Part shown: positions 28,581 to 37,565 of the stretch, in pieces
Layout: each line of letters starts with the position of its first letter
Position numbering within the stretch: position 1 is the stretch's first letter
NCBI RefSeq assembly: GCF_001577365.1
Contig: NZ_CP014513.1
Span: 992,001 to 1,056,000 of the forward strand
Length of the DNA stretch: 64,000 nucleotides
Direction of reading: 5' to 3'
Source: Frondihabitans sp. PAMC 28766
GTDB lineage: Bacteria > Actinomycetota > Actinomycetes > Actinomycetales > Microbacteriaceae
Position numbers and translations under genes: made by a program
Notes under the pieces: generated by a model
The model's input: only the letters and a program-made list of their open reading frames with translations
Told to the model about the DNA's origin: nothing
Databases searched by the model: none

Positions 28581-29578
28581 CCACGAACACCCTTACCCCT
28601 CCGGTCACCCCGCCCGTGCCCGGGTCGCCCGCCCCATCGGATCCTGCCCTCGGTACGCCTCGGCGCTCTCTGCGGCGGCGCCGAAAGGCCGCCGACGACG
28701 AGGCCGACCGCGGCATCGTCTCGACCGGCGACTGGCGGCTCGCCCATGTCCGCATCACGATGCGCACCCTGCAAGGGCTTCTCTTCGCCGGGCTCGTGAT
28801 CTGCGGGCTCGGGCCCATGCTCTGGCTGCTGAAGTCGGCGCTCACCCCGACCCAGGACACCCTGCGACAGCCGCTGGCGTTGTTTCCGCACGGCATCGAC
28901 TGGGCCAACCTCGTCGACGCGTGGACGCAGGTCAACGTGGGCGTCTACGTGTGGAACACGCTCGCGCTGGCTCTCGGCTGCTGGTTCGTGCAGATCCTGG
29001 TGGCGACCACCGCGGGCTACGCCCTGTCGGTGCTGCGCCCGCGCTACGGGCGGGCACTGATGGGGCTCGTGCTCGGCACCCTGTTCGTGCCGTCGATCGT
29101 GCTGCTCGTGCCGCTGTACCTCACGATCCTGCACCCGCCTCTGCTGCACACCTCGATGATCAACACGTTCTGGGCCGTGTGGCTGCCCTCGGGCGCCAGC
29201 GCGTTCAACGTGTTGATCGTCGCGCGGTTCTTCGACTCGCTGCCGCGCGAGGTGTTCGAAGCGGCGCGCACCGACGGGGCCGGGCCCTTCCGGTTGTTCT
29301 GGTCGATCGTGCTGCCGATGTCGAAGCCGATCATCGGAGTGGTCTCGGTGTTCGCCGTCATCGCTTCGTTCAACGACTTCCTCTGGCCCTTCCTCGTGCT
29401 GCCGAACACGGCCCTGCAACCGCTGTCCGTGCGGCTGCCGAGCATCGAGACCACCACCGACCTCGGTGTCTTCCTCGCCGCCCTGACCATCGCGACGTTC
29501 ATCCCCGTCGTCCTCTTCCTCGTCATGCAGCGGTTCTTCCTGCACGGTGCGGGCATGCAGGGCGCCGTCAAGGGCTGA
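28577..29578 (+). CDS. sugar ABC transporter permease, MalG type
   Basis: A 333-residue permease and partner of the preceding one. The N-terminus is a long proline-rich then basic cytosolic tail (residues 1-55, RRSLRRRRK), longer than usual. Six helices follow, with the EAA motif VFEAARTDGAGPFRLFWSIVLPMSKP. ATGA overlap at 28577-28580 couples it to the MalF-type gene. The gene is followed by a 28-bp tandem repeat and then the secreted GH87-like gene. Confidence 0.92.
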   Translation: MTTNTLTPPVTPPVPGSPAPSDPALGTPRRSLRRRRKAADDEADRGIVSTGDWRLAHVRITMRTLQGLLFAGLVICGLGPMLWLLKSALTPTQDTLRQPLALFPHGIDWANLVDAWTQVNVGVYVWNTLALALGCWFVQILVATTAGYALSVLRPRYGRALMGLVLGTLFVPSIVLLVPLYLTILHPPLLHTSMINTFWAVWLPSGASAFNVLIVARFFDSLPREVFEAARTDGAGPFRLFWSIVLPMSKPIIGVVSVFAVIASFNDFLWPFLVLPNTALQPLSVRLPSIETTTDLGVFLAALTIATFIPVVLFLVMQRFFLHGAGMQGAVKG

Positions 29579-29584
29579 CCGTCT

Positions 29585-29640
29585 CACCAGCTCGCCAATC
29601 GATCCACCAGTGCACCAGCTCGCCAATCGATCTACCAGTG
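29585..29640 (+). repeat. 28-bp perfect-register tandem duplication
   Basis: CACCAGCTCGCCAATCGATC plus eight bases, ending ACCAGTG, occurs at 29585-29612 and 29613-29640 with a single C/T difference. It fills the gap between the permease and the ribosome site (AAAGGAG, 29642-29648) of the next gene. Confidence 0.9.
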
Positions 29641-29655
29641 CAAAGGAGCACTCGA

Positions 29656-31806
29656 ATGAAGCCACACGCATCACCCCTCGGAATCCGCGCGGGCGCCGTC
29701 ATCGCCGCGATCTTGGCCGTAGGCTCGGCGTCCATGCCGCTCATGTCGGGCGCGGCCGCCTCCGCCGCGACGACGACCACGAAGTACGAGGCCGAAAGCG
29801 CCAAGCTCACGGGTGGCGCCGTCGTCGAAACCGATCACACCGGTTACTCCGGGTCGGGCTTCGTCGGCGGGTACACCGACAGCGACAAGGGCACCGCATC
29901 GACCGCCTTCACCGTGTCGGCCGCGACGGCGGGCACCTACGCGCTGGCGCTGGAGTACTCGGACGGCACCGGGTCGTCCCGAACTCTGACGCTCGGCGTC
30001 GACGGAAAGACGCAGCAGATCACCCTCCCTGCGACGACCGATTGGAACACCTGGGCCGCCGAGACCACATCGGTCACCCTGGCCGCCGGCTCGCACACGA
30101 TCGCCTACAGCTACGGCACGGCCGACAACGGCAACGCGAACCTCGACTACCTCGCGGTCACCGAGACGAGCACGTCGGGCGGCGGAGGGACCACCCCGCC
30201 GGCGACCACCGCGGGCGCCCAACTGCCGTACACCGAGTACGTGGCGGCTCAGCAGCCCACCACCGGCACTGTGCTGCCCGTGAGCCGCACCTATCCGAGC
30301 CTGGCGTCCGAGGCGACGACGCGCAGCGCCGTGCAGCTCACGGGCACCGGGCAGTACGTCTCGGTCACGCTCGCGCACCCCGCGAACTCGATCGTCGTGC
30401 GCTATTCGATCCCCGACAAGAGCGACGGCTCGACGGCGACAGCGCCGCTCGCCGTGTACGCGGGCAGCTCGCACGTCGCCGATCTGTCGCTGACCACGAA
30501 GTACTCGTGGCTCTATGGTGGCGGCTACACCGACACGCACTCGCCGTCCAACGGCGCCGCGCACCACTTCTTCGACGAGACCCGCGCGCTGATCGGCGAG
30601 CAGCCGGCCGGCACCGTGATCAAGCTGCAGAAGGACGCCGCCGACACCGCCGCGTCGTACACGATCGACCTCGTCGACACCGAAGAGGTCGCGGCTGCAC
30701 CGGCGATGCCGTCCGGCTACACGTCGATCACCAGCTTCGGCGTGACCCCGAACTCGGGCGCCGACGACACCAGCGCGATCAACAGCGCCCTGTCGAGCCT
30801 GTCCGGCACCGGCACCGGGCTCTGGTTCCCGGCCGGCACGTACGACATCTCCGACCGGATCGGTTTCACGAACGTATCGATCCAGGGCGCCGGCGAGTGG
30901 CGCACGACCATCCAGTCGACCGCTGAGAACGGCAACGGCGGGCTCTACTCCAACGGCGGCGAGAACCACGTCTCGAACCTGTCGATCTTCGGCGATCAGA
31001 CCAGCCGCAACAACAACGCCGGAGCCGCCGGCATCGAAGGCGAGTTCACCAGCGGATCGACGATCACCAACGTCTGGATCGAGCACACGAAGGTGGGCAT
31101 CTGGACGGACGGGCCCACGACCGGCCTCACGGTGAGCGGCGCCCGTGTCCGCGACGTCTACGCCGACGGCATCCATCTCAACGGCGGCACGTCGAACACC
31201 ACCGTCGAGCAGTCGGAGGTGCGGAACGCCGGAGACGACGGCCTCGCGATGGACACCGAGGGCGGCGACGTCACCGGGTCGACCTTCACGGCCGACACCG
31301 TGTCGAACATCATCCAGGCGAACGGCATCGGCGTGTACGGCGGCGGTAACAACACCGTCAGCGACTCGCTCGTCACCGACACCGTCGCGTTCGGGGCCGG
31401 CATCACCATCAGCAGCCGGTTCGGGCAGGCGTTCGACGGGCCGACCACCGTCTCGGGCAACACGCTGCAGCGGACCGGCTCGTACAGCTCCGACCTCGGC
31501 ATCGATCTCGGCGCCCTCTGGATCTACGCCGACCAGACGTCGATCACCCAGCCGATCGCTGTGACAGGCAATACCATCTCGGGCAGCACCTATCAGGGCG
31601 TCCTCGTCAAGGGCCCTCAGGCGGTGTCCGCGCTCACGATGTCAGGTGACACGATCGCCGGGGCGGGCACCTCCGGCCTCGACATCGAGGGTGCGAGCGG
31701 GGCGCTGAACGTCTCGTCGACGACCGTGTCTGGTGCTGCCACGGGCCTCGTGAACAACGGCAACGGGTTCACCGTCACTCGCGGAAGCGGCAACAGCGGC
31801 TTCTGA
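29656..31806 (+). CDS. secreted CBM35 plus GH87-like parallel beta-helix glycosidase (alpha-1,3-glucanase type)
   Basis: A 716-residue exported protein. The signal peptide ends near AASA (residue about 37). A CBM35-type domain follows at about 40-170 (YEAESAKLTGGAVV...SGSGFVGGYTD), then a Gly/Pro/Thr linker, a beta domain, and a right-handed beta-helix from about 360 (FGVTPNSGADDTSAINSAL). Asp504 in YADGIHLN and Asp527/Asp528 in NAGDDGLA match the 23-residue spacing of the three catalytic aspartates reported for GH87 alpha-1,3-glucanases. Mutan- or nigeran-degrading activity is therefore likely. It ends the sugar-import operon and would supply its substrates. A strong ribosome site precedes it. 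Confidence 0.8.
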   Translation: MKPHASPLGIRAGAVIAAILAVGSASMPLMSGAAASAATTTTKYEAESAKLTGGAVVETDHTGYSGSGFVGGYTDSDKGTASTAFTVSAATAGTYALALEYSDGTGSSRTLTLGVDGKTQQITLPATTDWNTWAAETTSVTLAAGSHTIAYSYGTADNGNANLDYLAVTETSTSGGGGTTPPATTAGAQLPYTEYVAAQQPTTGTVLPVSRTYPSLASEATTRSAVQLTGTGQYVSVTLAHPANSIVVRYSIPDKSDGSTATAPLAVYAGSSHVADLSLTTKYSWLYGGGYTDTHSPSNGAAHHFFDETRALIGEQPAGTVIKLQKDAADTAASYTIDLVDTEEVAAAPAMPSGYTSITSFGVTPNSGADDTSAINSALSSLSGTGTGLWFPAGTYDISDRIGFTNVSIQGAGEWRTTIQSTAENGNGGLYSNGGENHVSNLSIFGDQTSRNNNAGAAGIEGEFTSGSTITNVWIEHTKVGIWTDGPTTGLTVSGARVRDVYADGIHLNGGTSNTTVEQSEVRNAGDDGLAMDTEGGDVTGSTFTADTVSNIIQANGIGVYGGGNNTVSDSLVTDTVAFGAGITISSRFGQAFDGPTTVSGNTLQRTGSYSSDLGIDLGALWIYADQTSITQPIAVTGNTISGSTYQGVLVKGPQAVSALTMSGDTIAGAGTSGLDIEGASGALNVSSTTVSGAATGLVNNGNGFTVTRGSGNSGF

Positions 31807-31818
31807 GCCAACCGAACG

Positions 31819-31861
31819 GGCGCAGGATCAGCGGGCCGAGGCCGGCCGCGGATCCTGCGCC
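31819..31861. terminator. hairpin between convergent genes
   Basis: GGCGCAGGATC (31819-31829) pairs with GATCCTGCGCC (31851-31861). It sits just after the GH87-like gene and before the end of the minus-strand MFS gene, a likely bidirectional terminator. Confidence 0.6.
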
Positions 31862-31897
31862 TGCTCTTGTGCGGCTGCACTCAGCGTGCGCTGTGCG

Positions 31898-33241
31898 TCA
31901 CCGGTTGTCCTGCCGCGCGGCAGCAGCCGGGGCATCGTCGCGGAGGCCGGCGGCGAAGAGCGCCTCCTGAGCGTCGGCCAGGTCTTTGCCCTCGATGGTG
32001 AAGGCGTTGAAGCGGGCTCGGTGGAAGCCCAGCCACCCGACGACGACGCCGATCGCGACCACGATGGTGAGCAGCGCGTACATCACGATGGGTGCGCCGA
32101 GCAGCAGCGGGGTGACGAGGGCGAGGGCGGCGGCGGCGACTCGCGCCACGGCGATGATGGTGCCCTGCACCGACGAGCGCAGGAGGGTCGGGAACGACTC
32201 CTGCGACCACACCTTCATGATCGCCTCGAACGCGAAGGCGGCGCCCACGGCGTTGAAGGCCTGCATGGCGATGAGGGTCGAGAGGCTGAAGCCGAAGACG
32301 AGCGGCAGCGCGTAGCTCAGGATGTAGGCGATCGCTCCGATGATGTAGAACGGCATGCGCCACCGGCCGTCGACGACCCGCATGAACCAGAACGCCAGCA
32401 GCATGCCGACGGGCAGGGCGACGAGGTTGATCAGCGAGAAGGTCTGCACCGAGAGGTGCACGACGTTGACGGCGACGTACGAGCCGAACTGGCCACCCGT
32501 GTTCGCGCCGAGGTTCGTCAGCGTGTAGAAGACGAGCAGCGCGATGAACGGCAGCAGGAAGATCTTCTGGGTGAAGACGTCGCGGATGCCGTGCCGAGCG
32601 GCGCGCACGGTGCTGAGGCCGGCGTCTTTCTCCTTGTTGGCGACCGACCAGGTCGCCGACTCGGGGATGGTGAAGCGGAGCGCCAACACGATGAGGGCGA
32701 TGATCCCGACGTGCGCGAACATGATCTGGCCGCCGAGGTGGCCCAGCCCGCCCACGATGCTCGAGATCGCATAGGTGGCGAGGATCCCGGCGAACCAGAG
32801 CACCTGCGAGAAGCTCACGATCTTGCCGCGGTTGTCGTCGTTCGCGGCCTCGGAGATCGTCGCCAACGAGACGGGCAGGTCGGCGCCGGTGCCCAGGCCG
32901 AGCAGGATCGTACCGATGAGGAGCCCTGCGAAGGCCGGGCTGAACACCAGCGTGGCTGATCCTGCGACCGTCAAGACCATCGTGCCGATGAAGACGGTGC
33001 GCCGCCCGAAGAGGTCGCCGAGCCTGCCACCGCTCAGGGCGCCGATCGCGATGCAGAAGGTCAGGGCGGCCGAGAGCACCCCGATCTCGTTGCCGCTGAT
33101 GCCGATCGAGTGCTGGTAGAGCACCAGAGCGGTGCCCGACGAGACGATGGCCGCGGAGTCGATGTACGACGCCATCCCCGAGACGGTGCCGACCCACCAC
33201 GGGTTCGGTGCCTTGCGAGGGTTCGGGACGGTGGAAGCCAT
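31898..33241 (-). CDS. MFS sugar transporter
   Basis: A 447-residue, 12-helix transporter of the sugar porter/metabolite-H+ symporter type. Markers are GGRLGDLFGRR between helices 2 and 3, LLGLGTGADLPVSLATISE in helix 4, FTIPESATWSVANKEKD before the central loop, and RWRMPFYIIGA after helix 8. ATG 33241 is preceded by AAAGGAGAA. It is divergent from the GH106-like glycosidase across a 214-bp region with two palindromes, so it probably imports the sugar that enzyme releases, for example rhamnose or a rhamnoside. Confidence 0.88.
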   Translation of the reverse strand: MASTVPNPRKAPNPWWVGTVSGMASYIDSAAIVSSGTALVLYQHSIGISGNEIGVLSAALTFCIAIGALSGGRLGDLFGRRTVFIGTMVLTVAGSATLVFSPAFAGLLIGTILLGLGTGADLPVSLATISEAANDDNRGKIVSFSQVLWFAGILATYAISSIVGGLGHLGGQIMFAHVGIIALIVLALRFTIPESATWSVANKEKDAGLSTVRAARHGIRDVFTQKIFLLPFIALLVFYTLTNLGANTGGQFGSYVAVNVVHLSVQTFSLINLVALPVGMLLAFWFMRVVDGRWRMPFYIIGAIAYILSYALPLVFGFSLSTLIAMQAFNAVGAAFAFEAIMKVWSQESFPTLLRSSVQGTIIAVARVAAAALALVTPLLLGAPIVMYALLTIVVAIGVVVGWLGFHRARFNAFTIEGKDLADAQEALFAAGLRDDAPAAAARQDNR

Positions 33242-33333
33242 GGTGTTCTCCTTTGAACATCGGTCTGCGTCGAACGCCAGCTATGGTCATGAAACGGTTC
33301 AACGCGACGCCACACTAATCGGCCTGCCCGTGG

Positions 33334-33425
33334 ATTGGCAATGATTCTGCCCAAATTAAATTGTCGAAGCGATACCAACTAGTTTCCTGAAGACATTGAC
33401 AATGCAGTTGAGCGGCTTCTAGGGT
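33334..33425 (+). promoter_or_regulatory. divergent promoter with two ATTGNCAAT palindromes
   Basis: ATTGGCAAT (33334-33342) and CATTGACAATG (33394-33404) are palindromes 61 bp apart, about six helical turns. The second overlaps a TTGACA -35 box (33396-33401), followed after 18 bases by TAGGGT (33420-33425) facing the glycosidase. Such palindromes are typical of MarR-type operators; a MarR gene follows the glycosidase at 36465. Confidence 0.55.
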
Positions 33426-33455
33426 CGACCCACCACCGTTCGAAGGAGAACACCC

Positions 33456-36454
33456 ATGTCGCTCGACGACGTCGCCCGCAGCATCCAGAAGCCGTCAATC
33501 GAGTTCCGCCCCGAGCTGCGCTGGTGGCTCGCCGAGGGGTTGCACACCGACCAGACCCTTCGCTTCGAGATCGACACGGCGCACCGCCTGGGCTTCGGCG
33601 GCATGGAGTTCTTGGCCATGGACGAGGGCGAGATCGACCACGCCCGCTACGGCTGGGGTTCGGAGGAGTGGGTGCACGACTCGCAGATCGTGGTCGAAGA
33701 GACGACCGCGCGCGGCATGTCGGTGAGCTTCACCTCGGGCACGAACTGGTCGAACGCCAACATCCCCACCATCGACGCCGACCACGACGCTGCGGCGCAG
33801 GAACTCGACGTGGTCAGCGAGACGTTGCAGGCGGGCGCCTCGAGAACGGGCGCCATCCCGCGGATCGACCTCTCGTCGCCGCCGACCGACACCCCGCTGC
33901 CGGGGCACCGGGGCGAGATCCGCAACCAGACGCTCGTCGCCGTCGTCGCGCTGCGCGAGGCGGAGGGCCCGAAGAGCACGACGCCGGCGGGGGCCGTGCG
34001 CATGCGAGGGCTCGCCGACGCCTCGTCGACCCTCGACGCCGACTCGGTGATCGACCTGACCGCCCGGGTCACCGGCGAGACACTCGCATGGACGGCACCC
34101 GACGTGGGCCCGTGGGCCCTCTTCTTCTTCTGGTCGCACGGCACCGGCCAGACCGCATCGCCGTCGGCCTCGACCAACTGGACGGTCAACTACATCGAGC
34201 GTGCCGGCGTCGACGCGGTGATCGACTACTGGAAGACGGTGGTGCTCACCCCGAGCTGAAAGAGCAGATCGCCAAGAACCCGCGCGCGCAGATGTACATG
34301 GACTCGCTCGAGCTCTCGACCTACGGTGCGGGCGGGATGTTCTGGGGCGCGCACTTCGCGGGCGAATTCCGTGAGCGACGCGGCTACGACATCACACCGT
34401 GGCTGCCCTTCCTCACCCGCAGCGCACCCCTCATGGCGTCGAGCACCGTGTACCACCACGAGCCGCTCGAGGCGCAGAGGGCCACCGTCGAGAAGGTCCG
34501 CTTCGACTACGTGCGCACCCTGACCGACCTCTACATCGAGAACATGATGCGGCCGTTCGCCGAGTTCCTGCACGAGAACGGCATGACGCTGCGGTCGGAG
34601 ATCAGCTACGGCCTGCCCTTCGAGCTGACGCGGCCGGGCCCCGAGGTCGACGGCATCGAGACGGAGTCGCTCGAGTTCGCCTCGCAGATCGACGCCTACC
34701 GACTGCTCGCCGGGCCCGCGCACCTGTTCGGCAAGCAGTACTCGTCCGAGACGGGCGCCACCACCCGCAATCACATGCTCGACCACCGCTTCTACGACCA
34801 GATCATCGCGACCCAACTCGCCGCGGGCATCACGAAGACGGTGCTGCACGGCTGGGCGTCGCCCGCCGGCGGCGAAGGCGTCACCGAGTGGCCCGGCCAC
34901 GAGGGCATGTGGAACATGTTCTCTGAGCGCTTCGACACCCGCCAGCCCGCGGCCGAGTTCTACCCGCTCTGGAACGACGCGATCGGCCGCTGCCAGTACC
35001 TGCTGCGGCAGGGGCACCCGCGCATCGACGTCGGCATCCTGCACACCGACCACTTCACCGACAACGCCTCCGGAATGTTCTTCGTCGATGCCGACGGCAA
35101 CCGAGTGCCCGACGAAGACGCGTACGGCCGCGACTGGATGCGCAACCGCCAGAACCACTGGTGGCAGGATCTCGGGATGCAGGACGCCGGGTGGACGTAC
35201 GAGTTCTTCGACGGGTCGCTGCTGCTGCGCGACGAGGTGACGCTCGGCGGCGACCGTGCCGCCCCCGTCGTGCAGCCCGACGGCCCCGGCTACCAGGCGC
35301 TGCTCGTCTTCCAGAGCGGCCTCGACGCCGACGTGGCGAAGCTGCTCGTCGAGTGGGCGTCGCGCGGCACGAAGATCGTGCTGGTCAACGGCACGAGCGA
35401 GCTCAAGTCGCTGATGCTCGGCACCTCCACGAAACACGACCTGGCCGCCTCGCAGACTCCGGGTCTCGACGGCCGGGACGCCGAACTGGCGGCGACGATC
35501 GAAGAGCTGCTGAAGCAGCCCTCCGTCACGACCGTCGACGACGCGTCGCTGACCGTCGACGCCCTGCGCGACCTCGGCGTGACGGGCCGCGCCGAGTTCG
35601 TCGAGCCGAACGAGAACGTGCTCTCGCACCTCCGCGAAGACGGCGACCTGCTGCACCTCTACCTCTACAGCTTCCTCTACGAGACCGGCGAGCCCACGAC
35701 CGTCGAGGTGTCGCTGCCCGGCGTCGGGGCGGCACACCGCATCGACGCGTGGTCGGGTTCGGTGGCGCCGTACGGTGCCGCTCGCGTCTCGGGAGACCGC
35801 ACGATCCTGACCGTCTCTCTCGCCCCCGGCGAAACCGCGCTGTTCACGCTCGATCGCAGTCAGGGTGCAGGATCGGGGGCCCCGGCCTCCGACTCCGTGG
35901 TCACGCAGCTCGACGACTGGTCGATCGCGGTCGAGAGCTGGGACGCCGGCGAGATGGAGCTCATCACCGAGGATCGCGGGCTGGGCTACGAGGCGCGCGA
36001 GGTGCGCCCCCACACGTCCGTGACGCGCCTGGCGGCGGGGACGGGGTCGCTGCGGGTCTGGAAGGACATCCCCGAGGTCGGGCCCGAGGTGTCCGGCGTC
36101 GGAGAGTACACGACGGTGCTCGACGTGGCGTCGGTCGCCGACGGCGCGCGCTACCTGCTCGACCTCGGCTCGACGTCGGGCGGCCTCGGCTCGGTGCGTG
36201 TGGGGGAGGGGCCGCTTCGCGGCTTCGACACCTCGCACCCGGTCGTGGAAGTGACCGACGACCTCGTCGCCGGCTCGAACACCGTCGTGGTGCGCGTCGC
36301 CAGCTCGCTCAACAATCGGCTGCTGGCGCGCGGCTACTACGACGATCTGCCCGACGTGTTCTCGCACCACCTGGCCGGGCCCGAGCTGATGCAGCAGACG
36401 TTCGTGCGCGACTACGGCCTGGTGGGGCCCGTCCGGCTGATCGAGCGTCGGTAG
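33456..36454 (+). pseudogene. GH106-like alpha-L-rhamnosidase, -1 frameshift
   Basis: ATG 33456 after GAAGGAGAA starts a large cytosolic glycosidase. The N-terminal part RPELRWWLAEGLHTDQTLRFEIDTAHRLGFGGMEF matches GH106-type proteins. The frame ends at TGA 34257 after VIDYWKTVVLTP, while the -1 frame continues without loss as ELKEQIAKNPRAQMYMDSLELS and then the catalytic (beta/alpha)8 region, a Rossmann-like domain (YQALLVFQSG...IVLVNG) and C-terminal beta domains. Adding one C to the CCCC run at 34249-34252 restores about 1,000 residues, the normal length. No signal peptide is present. The break may be a base-calling error. Confidence 0.8.
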
Positions 36455-36464
36455 AGTTCGAACG

Positions 36465-36950
36465 GTGACCGCACCTGACGACGTCGACCTGAGCCCGGTG
36501 ATCGACCCCGACCTGTTCGACCTGCGGATCTCGCTGGCGTCGGTCGTGCACTGGGCCGACAGCCAGGAGAACCGGCGGTCGGTGATGGCGGCCATCGACT
36601 TCCCCGTCGACGACATGCCCATGTTCCTCGTCGTCAACCAGCTGACCTACCGCGGCGCCACCTCGCCGAGTCGCCTGGCCGGCATCTTGGGCACCGGGCG
36701 CGCCAACGTGACGAAGATCGCGCACCGACTCGAGGATGCGGGGCTCGTCCTCCGCGTGCCGGCCCCCGGTGACGAGCGCAGCATCCTGCTCACGCTGACG
36801 CCGCGAGGGCGCGAGCTCGGCGAACGGATCATGGAGACCTCGCAGCACAAGCACGACCGCCTGCTCGCCCACTGGAGCCGCAAGGACATCGACACCCTCA
36901 CGCGCCTGATGGCGCGCCTCGCCAAGGACACCAGCCTCGAGGGCGCGTAG
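36465..36950 (+). CDS. MarR-family transcriptional regulator
   Basis: A 161-residue winged-helix regulator: FLVVNQLTYRGATSPSRLAGILGTGRANVTKIAHRLEDAGLVLRVPAPGDERSI holds the recognition helix and wing (DxRS-type). Long helices at both ends form the dimer interface. GTG 36465 has a TAGAGT box 7 bases upstream (36452-36457), suggesting its own leaderless transcript in addition to read-through from the glycosidase 10 bp before. It probably controls the glycosidase/MFS pair through the ATTGNCAAT palindromes. Confidence 0.87.
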   Translation: MTAPDDVDLSPVIDPDLFDLRISLASVVHWADSQENRRSVMAAIDFPVDDMPMFLVVNQLTYRGATSPSRLAGILGTGRANVTKIAHRLEDAGLVLRVPAPGDERSILLTLTPRGRELGERIMETSQHKHDRLLAHWSRKDIDTLTRLMARLAKDTSLEGA

Positions 36951-37012
36951 GGCGCGTCGCCTGGCCCTCGCTGGGCCTCGGGCCAGGTTGCTGCTTCCCG
37001 CCAACCACGGGG

Positions 37013-37414
37013 TCAGCCCTCGCGGCGAAGGCTCTGCCTCATCTCGCTCGTGAGGTGCCACTGATCCGCTCGTTCGGCGCTGAAGTACAGCTGCTTCCAC
37101 AACGCGAGCTGATCCCGCTGGCTCGGCCGGTGTGCGCCGGGCTGGCTTCGCTTCGTGGCGCGCCCGGCTTCCAGCTCTGCGCGCGCAAACGAGGCCCATG
37201 AGTGGTGTGCATCGTCGAGCATGGCGATCGCGACGTCGAGTTGCGCGGGCGACCAGCCGTCGTCTCCCGCGCCGGTCGCGTCAGCGAGCGCGGAGATGGT
37301 TCCTTCGAAGCCGAAGAGCTGAAATCGCTCGATCGCGCTGCGAAGGGAACTCGCCCGCCGAGCCATGGGGCGTGTCGCATCGCGCGCTTTGTTCATGCTG
37401 CCGCTGAAGCTCAC
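37013..37414 (-). CDS. hypothetical protein
   Basis: A 133-residue, mainly helical, cytosolic protein with no recognised domain. It has a basic N-terminus (ARDATRPMARRASSLRSAIERF), a middle segment with ALADATGAGDDGWSPAQLDVAIAMLDDAHHSW, and a tryptophan-containing C-terminus. Codon use and third-position GC fit a real gene. The start is uncertain: ATG at 37414 or 37393. It is convergent with the MarR gene. Confidence 0.5.
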   Translation of the reverse strand: MSFSGSMNKARDATRPMARRASSLRSAIERFQLFGFEGTISALADATGAGDDGWSPAQLDVAIAMLDDAHHSWASFARAELEAGRATKRSQPGAHRPSQRDQLALWKQLYFSAERADQWHLTSEMRQSLRREG

Positions 37415-37565
37415 CCCCGGCTCCCTCCATCGTCACGGCTCCACTGGCCTTGATGCGTCCAGCATTGCAGAACTCGCCCCGGTGCCGCGATGCGCCGTCG
37501 TCGACGGGGCGCGTCGCCTGGAGAGGGGGCGGCGGGCGGGCGGCCACAGAGGGCAGACTGTCGGC

